Of a stretch of 64,000 nt of DNA, positions 60,016 through 64,000 are shown piece by piece. The notes beneath the pieces were generated by a model that made no database searches, was not told the origin of the DNA, and saw nothing but the letters and a program-made list of their open reading frames with translations. Origin of the DNA: Clusia tigrina (taxonomy: Eukaryota > Arthropoda > Insecta > Diptera > Clusiidae); NCBI GenBank assembly GCA_920105625.2, contig OV050032.1, positions 13,390,807 to 13,454,806 on the forward strand, in the 5' to 3' direction. A program made the position numbers and the translations under genes. Positions within the stretch are counted from its first letter, which is position 1, and each line of letters opens with the position of its first letter.

Positions 60016-60471
60016 ATGTTCTCTATTTTGCCTACCTTGAAGGTAGTTTGCCAACAGACCCGAGATTTTGTCGCTGGCCACTATTTTTTCACTGGTTCTG
60101 TAGGCTTGGCCTCGCTCTGCCTTATTTCGTTCTTATACAAAGAACTCGCTGTGAATGGTCAAGATTTGATCTACTATAGTGGCTCGTTCGTCTCTCACTA
60201 CATTCGTCTGATTTTTTTGGCACTGATGATTTCGATTATTAGTTGTTCGGCCCTGGGACTGCTGTACTCGTACGTTTCGAACCAATGGGATCGGCTCCAA
60301 CATCAGGAAGGGGGAAAAAATCTGGGGCAGCCGCGCACTGCTTCCAGACTGTCTGTGGCAGCCAGGCCGTGTGCTGTTGCCAATATTCAGAAGTCACCGG
60401 CCGCTCGGACACCACCACCCTTACCGCAACCGGACATGTACGATTGGGATGACTCATCGTCTAACGAATAA
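60016..60471 (+). CDS. intronless gene for an unrecognised two-pass membrane protein (151 aa)
   Basis: The frame is open from 59983, but the first ATG is at 60016, in the good fly context CCAAC-ATG; from there it codes 151 residues. Residues 22-41 (HYFFTGSVGLASLCLISFLY) and 63-87 (IRLIFLALMISIISCSALGL core) are hydrophobic enough for two membrane helices joined by a short loop. Residues 90-151 form a polar tail with TPPPLPQP and an acidic end, MYDWDDSSSNE. There is no signal peptide by eye, and I recognise no family. Codon use with clear wobble variation, hydropathy and the well-placed ATG support a real gene; the frame lies outside any repeat. Its TAA overlaps AATAAA (60467-60472). A decayed retrocopy is possible, though no poly-A tail or frame damage is seen. 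Confidence 0.7.
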   Translation: MFSILPTLKVVCQQTRDFVAGHYFFTGSVGLASLCLISFLYKELAVNGQDLIYYSGSFVSHYIRLIFLALMISIISCSALGLLYSYVSNQWDRLQHQEGGKNLGQPRTASRLSVAARPCAVANIQKSPAARTPPPLPQPDMYDWDDSSSNE

Positions 60472-60472
60472 A
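60467..60472 (+). promoter_or_regulatory. polyadenylation signal AATAAA overlapping the stop codon
   Basis: GAA-TAA-A supplies a canonical AATAAA whose TAA is the stop of the 60016 gene. If used, the 3' UTR would be only about 15-30 nt. AATTAAAT near 60700 is a possible distal alternative. Confidence 0.45.
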
Positions 60473-61134
60473 AATCGCCTTTTCATGAACACGAAGTACG
60501 AGGCTCATGCCTATGCCAACTGAGGTCCTTGCAGTCTCAGGACTGGAGAGCTGTTTACAAATTCCCGTGCACTGTTTGGTGTTCCTTTGAGACTTTATGA
60601 AATTCAACGTAGTTGGAAATGGAAGAAGTCCTTCCGCTAATCACTATCGCGGTCTCAAATTCCATATTTGTGTTAACGTATTTTTTGATCATTTTTTTTA
60701 ATTAAATTTGTAACAAAAACATTGTAAACTCTGCTGCCTGAGTGCAGCCCCGTACATTATATCATATATATGTATATATATTTGGAATTAAGTTTTTTCT
60801 TGCGTTGTTTTACTGAATCATTACTTCTGCTCCCAACCCTACAATTATATTTAGTATCTCCCCAGGGGGATATTTGAGGAAAAACTCGCCACTTTTTCAG
60901 GGACTCTGGCCATGGTGTTCGAATTCTGAAAGGAACTTATTGCGGTATTGTGCTTCGCACATATGGGAGCTGGGAGATATAGTTGATGTGCTAAATTGGG
61001 TTCTGTTCCATGGTTCGGAACATGATAAATTTCTCACACATACCAAAATGTGAGGAAACCAGAAGACACCTCCACAGAGGGCCAAATATGAAGTCTACAG
61101 AAGAGAGTGAAGGGTAATCAAGGCATTATTATGT
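60473..61134. other. unique sequence, no gene recognised
   Basis: AT-rich patch with TATATATGTATATATATTTG at 60764. No gene recognised. Confidence 0.4.
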
Positions 61135-61500
61135 GTAGAGGATTTAAGCACCGCGACCTTTCGATCTATTGTGCCCCCATCAGAGGTTCAAAGTACATCT
61201 TTGAGTCCTATCCTATGGATAAACGTGATGACAAGTTTTGGCTCCAGAGGTCACATCACTAGCGGAAGTTTGAAAGAATCCCAAGTATTTCCTGCGGGTG
61301 TGCATTAGAGCCGGATATTGTGTCAACACATGCAAATATGTCTCCTCTTCCTCCATACAGAATCTGTAGGAGCCGTCCGAGGTGACCCCGATTCTCACCA
61401 TATGTGAGTTCAGTTTACAGAGTCCTGTGCGTAGGCCTGTCATCATCCTAAGATTATTCTTAGAGAGATTCATGAGTGATTCGAAACTCTTTAGGTGGCA
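61135..61500 (-). mobile_element. LINE-D copy 2, knuckle, C-terminus and 3' UTR
   Basis: On the minus strand it reads HLKSFESLMNLSKNNLRMMT, then a region with YRFCMEEEETYLHVLTQYPA, matching the LINE-D copy at 17140. The first and last knuckle Cys are both replaced by Tyr, so the site is dead. The C-terminus RRKYLGFF lacks the stop of copy 1 and runs on into the UTR. The 3' UTR ends near 61135 with GTGCTTAAATCC. Left of 61500 (in reading order) the match stops abruptly. Confidence 0.88.
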
Positions 61501-61733
61501 TGTGGACCATTGTTTTCTGGTCTGAGGAAGACGAAGGAGCGGTATCTGGAAATATTTTAAGAAATATCCAATTGGAAGCGGAACTGATCTCTGTGCTCTG
61601 ACTTGGAGCGCATGTGGCATGAACACACTTTATACCATGACCCAATGGGAAAGACTTATTAAAAAAATTATCTGCAAAATTTCGCAAAACGGCATTAGAA
61701 TCTGAGGCATAAGAGATTTCACCGAGGCATGGG
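61501..61733. other. spacer between two opposite-strand LINE fragments
   Basis: Nothing recognised. Confidence 0.3.
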
Positions 61734-61734
61734 T

Positions 61735-62798
61735 GGTATCGCAAACAGAAGCAGCCGCTCTTGGGGTGTTCGAGAGGAGAGTTCTTCGCCAAAAGTTTGG
61801 TCCTGTTCGAGTTGGCGACGACTATCGCATTCGAATGAACCGCGACCTGTATGAGCTCTACGCCGACATTGACACAGTTCAGCGTTTAAACATTCAGCGA
61901 TTACGCTGGCTGGGTCATGTCCATCGTATGGATGAAGAAGCTCCGGCGAAAAAGGTATTCGAAGCGAGAGCTGAACGACGACGATGAAGAGGGAGACCGT
62001 GCCTCCGTCGAAAAAGGTATTCGAAGCAAGAGCCAAAGGTTGACGACGAAGAGGGAGACCGTGCCTCCGTCGAAAAAGGTATTCGAAGCAAGAGCCGAAG
62101 GTTGACGACGAAGAGGGAGACCGTGCCTCCGTCGAAAAAGGAATTCGAAGCAAGAGCCGAAGGTTGACGACGAAGAGGGAGACCGTGCCTCCGGCGAAAA
62201 AGGTATTCAAGCGAGAGCCGAAGCTCGACGACGAAGAGGGAGACCGTGCCTCCGGCGAAAGAGGTATTCGAACCGTGAGCCGAAGGTCGACGACGAAGAA
62301 GGAGATCGTGGCTCCGGTGAAAAAGGTATTCGAAGCGACAGCCGGAGATCGACGACGAAGAGGGAGACCGTGCCTCCGTCGAAAAAGGTATTCGAAGCAA
62401 GAGCCGAAGGTTGACGACGAAGAGGGAGACCGAGCCTCCGGCGAAAGAGGTATTCGAACCGTGAGCCGAAGGTCGACGACGAAGAGGGAGACCGTGCCTC
62501 CGTCGAAAAAGGAATTCGAAGCAAGAGCCGAAGGTTGACGACGAAGAGGGAGACCGTGCCTCCGGCGAAAAAGGTATTCAAGCGAGAGCCGAAGCTCGAC
62601 GACGAAGAGGGAGACCGTGCCTCCGGTGAAAAAGGTATTCAAGCGACAGCCGAAGGTCGACGACGAAGAGGGAGACCGTGCCTCCGGTGGATAGACCAAG
62701 CTGAGGAAGCATTGACCACGCTTGGTGTGACTAATTGGAGAAGGCGCGCGCGAAGCAGAGGCGCCTGGCAAGAGGTGCTCAAATCGGCCCTAACCTGA
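61735..62798 (+). mobile_element. RTE-like LINE C-terminus interrupted by a 62-bp minisatellite
   Basis: From 61735 the plus strand reads EAAALGVFERRVLRQKFGPV, then NIQRLRWLGHVHRMDEEAPA and KKVFEARAERRR, typical of the end of an insect LINE reverse transcriptase of RTE-like type. The true ending GRPCLRWIDQAEEALTTLGV, TNWRRRARSRGAW and KSALT with stop is at 62670-62798. Between them the coding stretch has been amplified into the 62-bp array. Without the array the two halves would join as ERRRRGRPCLRW. Clade placement is from memory of motif layout, not a search. Confidence 0.85.
61935..62690. repeat. 62-bp minisatellite of LINE origin, about twelve copies
   Basis: The unit carries GAAGAGGGAGACCGTGCCTC, CGAAAAAGGTATTCGAAGC and AGAGCCGAAGGTTGACGAC. 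Marker GGGAGACC recurs roughly every 62 bp from about 61990 to 62668. Variants (GGTTGACGAC, GGTCGACGAC, GCTCGACGAC) are interspersed, as if blocks of several units were copied together. The minus strand has no stop in any frame, giving a spurious 350-codon open frame (62771-61719). Confidence 0.95.
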
Positions 62799-64000
62799 CC
62801 ACGGGTTGTAATGGACACCTAAGAGAAAGATAATAGAATCTGAGACTCTGAACCTTCAACTCACAACTTGCCGTATTTTACTTTCGATGCGGCAAATAAG
62901 AATCAATCAGAGGAAAAATGTCAAACTTCGGACAGACAGTTTCCACGACAGACATCGTCCATGTGATGCCATTTTGCCTCCCAATGGGTTGGGAAATTTA
63001 GCAAATGGCTTTATTTCTGAAACTAAACCAAACCACGGCCAACGTGACGTCATTCGAGAAAGAGAAATCGGAAAAAAGAATTAAAATTTTGGAGAAAAAT
63101 TCCAAAAAGAAAGCAAAAAGGTGGTCACCCCGGATACTCAGCTAGCTGTATTACAAACTTCTTCACCACCTCATTCCTAGCCTGAGGAACACCTGCATAG
63201 TACGACATTGCCCTCAGACGCAATCGTACCTGTCGAGGGGCCTCGGACTGGACGGTATCAATGGCGAAGCGAACCTCCCGTGAACAGCTGAACGGTACAT
63301 GAGAGACTCCAATTGAAAATCAGACATGCCATCAGATTATAGGCATGTCCTCATGATTCATAGGCAATCAGGGGATGCCATAAACCCTTTCCACTGCTGA
63401 GTATCGGACCACCGAAAGTACTGTACGTGATGTTCTTTTTACATGTACTCAAACGAAAAAGTCTATGAGAATTATAACCTGATACATTACAAGTGTGGGG
63501 AATTCGTGAATGAAAATGGTGGGAAATAACGAATTCACCATATTCTATATACAATTGTTGAACTCAACACATTCTATGTGGGGAATTTTGTTTTCTTATA
63601 GACTCGTATTTCAGCTTGAAAAGCACTCAAGACAACATCGCGGTAAGAGGGTGGAAGATAGGCCAGGCTGGATTACTGCGAAGAAGGACCCACAACATCG
63701 GAGCTATTGTCACTTTGGGTTGGGGACTTTGTGTTCAACAACCTTAAAGTCATGAAGTATCAGGATGGATTCCGAGCGACATACTCCGCTTAGATCGCAA
63801 AAACTGTAATTCAAAGCCAACATGTGGTACAGTAGGAGTTTGCCCTCTGAATGGAAAGAGGAAAGATCCTCAAACTTTCTAAGAAAAGCATCCGAATATA
63901 GTGTTATGGTTGCTAAGGACTTTCAAGGACCCACGAAGAACTTCAAGGATCCTTGAGGTTTCTGGGTATAAATTCTGTATACGATACCTGGTTATCCGGC
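62799..64000. other. unique sequence to the window edge, no gene recognised
   Basis: The first 20 bp (ACCACGGGTTGTAATGGAC) are probably the end of the RTE-like 3' UTR. The remainder holds open frames under 82 codons and no motif I recognise. Confidence 0.4.

Noticed and set aside
1..64000. tRNA, rRNA or snRNA genes
   Set aside because: I looked for B-box (GGTTCGAATCC-type) and rRNA signature sequences on both strands and saw none; a covariance-model scan would be needed to exclude them.

Overview
This is eukaryotic, intron-bearing DNA, almost certainly from a higher fly (Diptera: Brachycera). Short introns of about 70-100 bp with GTGAGT/GTAAGT donors, many (CA)n runs, frequent TACGAGTA octamers, and 5'-truncated LINE tails ending in repeated CCTAA/ACCT units all fit a tephritid- or drosophilid-like genome. 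The species call is inference; I lean to a tephritid-like acalyptrate. No bacterial gene, operon, CRISPR array, tRNA or rRNA was recognised.

The window is gene-poor and repeat-rich. Only two host protein genes are well supported. The first (47373 down to 46064, minus strand) has four exons and reconstructs to a 354-residue protein with one N-terminal membrane segment and a long disordered tail. The second (60016-60471, plus strand) is intronless and encodes a 151-residue protein with two membrane segments and a proline/serine-rich tail. I recognise neither family.

Most of the remaining recognisable coding sequence is broken LINE (non-LTR retrotransposon) material from at least nine families, on both strands, nearly always only the last 100-300 codons (end of RNase H, Cys-His knuckle, C-terminus, 3' tail). 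I call them LINE-A to LINE-I here; the letters are local labels. LINE-A: 432-655, 24008-24485, 35440-36195. LINE-B: 2553-2925, 11150-11614, 39489-39668. LINE-C: 19596-19817. LINE-D: 17014-17631, 61135-61500. LINE-E: 9374-9540, 42775-42990. LINE-F: 3405-3690. LINE-G: 51748-52217, 56893-56950. LINE-H: 27960-28115. LINE-I: 6433-6945. An RNase H fragment lies at 9975-10245 and an RTE-like C-terminus at 61735-62798.

The second theme is tandem repetition at every scale: units of 9, 12, 13, 21, 27, 33, 38, 43, 47, 62, 85, 90, 122, about 125, 165 and 194 bp, plus a 1.8-kb satellite-like block (44260-46055) that ends at the stop codon of the four-exon gene. The 62-bp array arose inside the RTE-like reading frame and produces a long spurious antisense ORF. 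Two polypurine tracts (21320-22350 and 31700-32460) and several inverted repeats (34526-34581, 42682-43089, 47962-48043) are the main structural features. Long stretches between are unique sequence in which I see no gene; they may be intergenic or intronic regulatory DNA.
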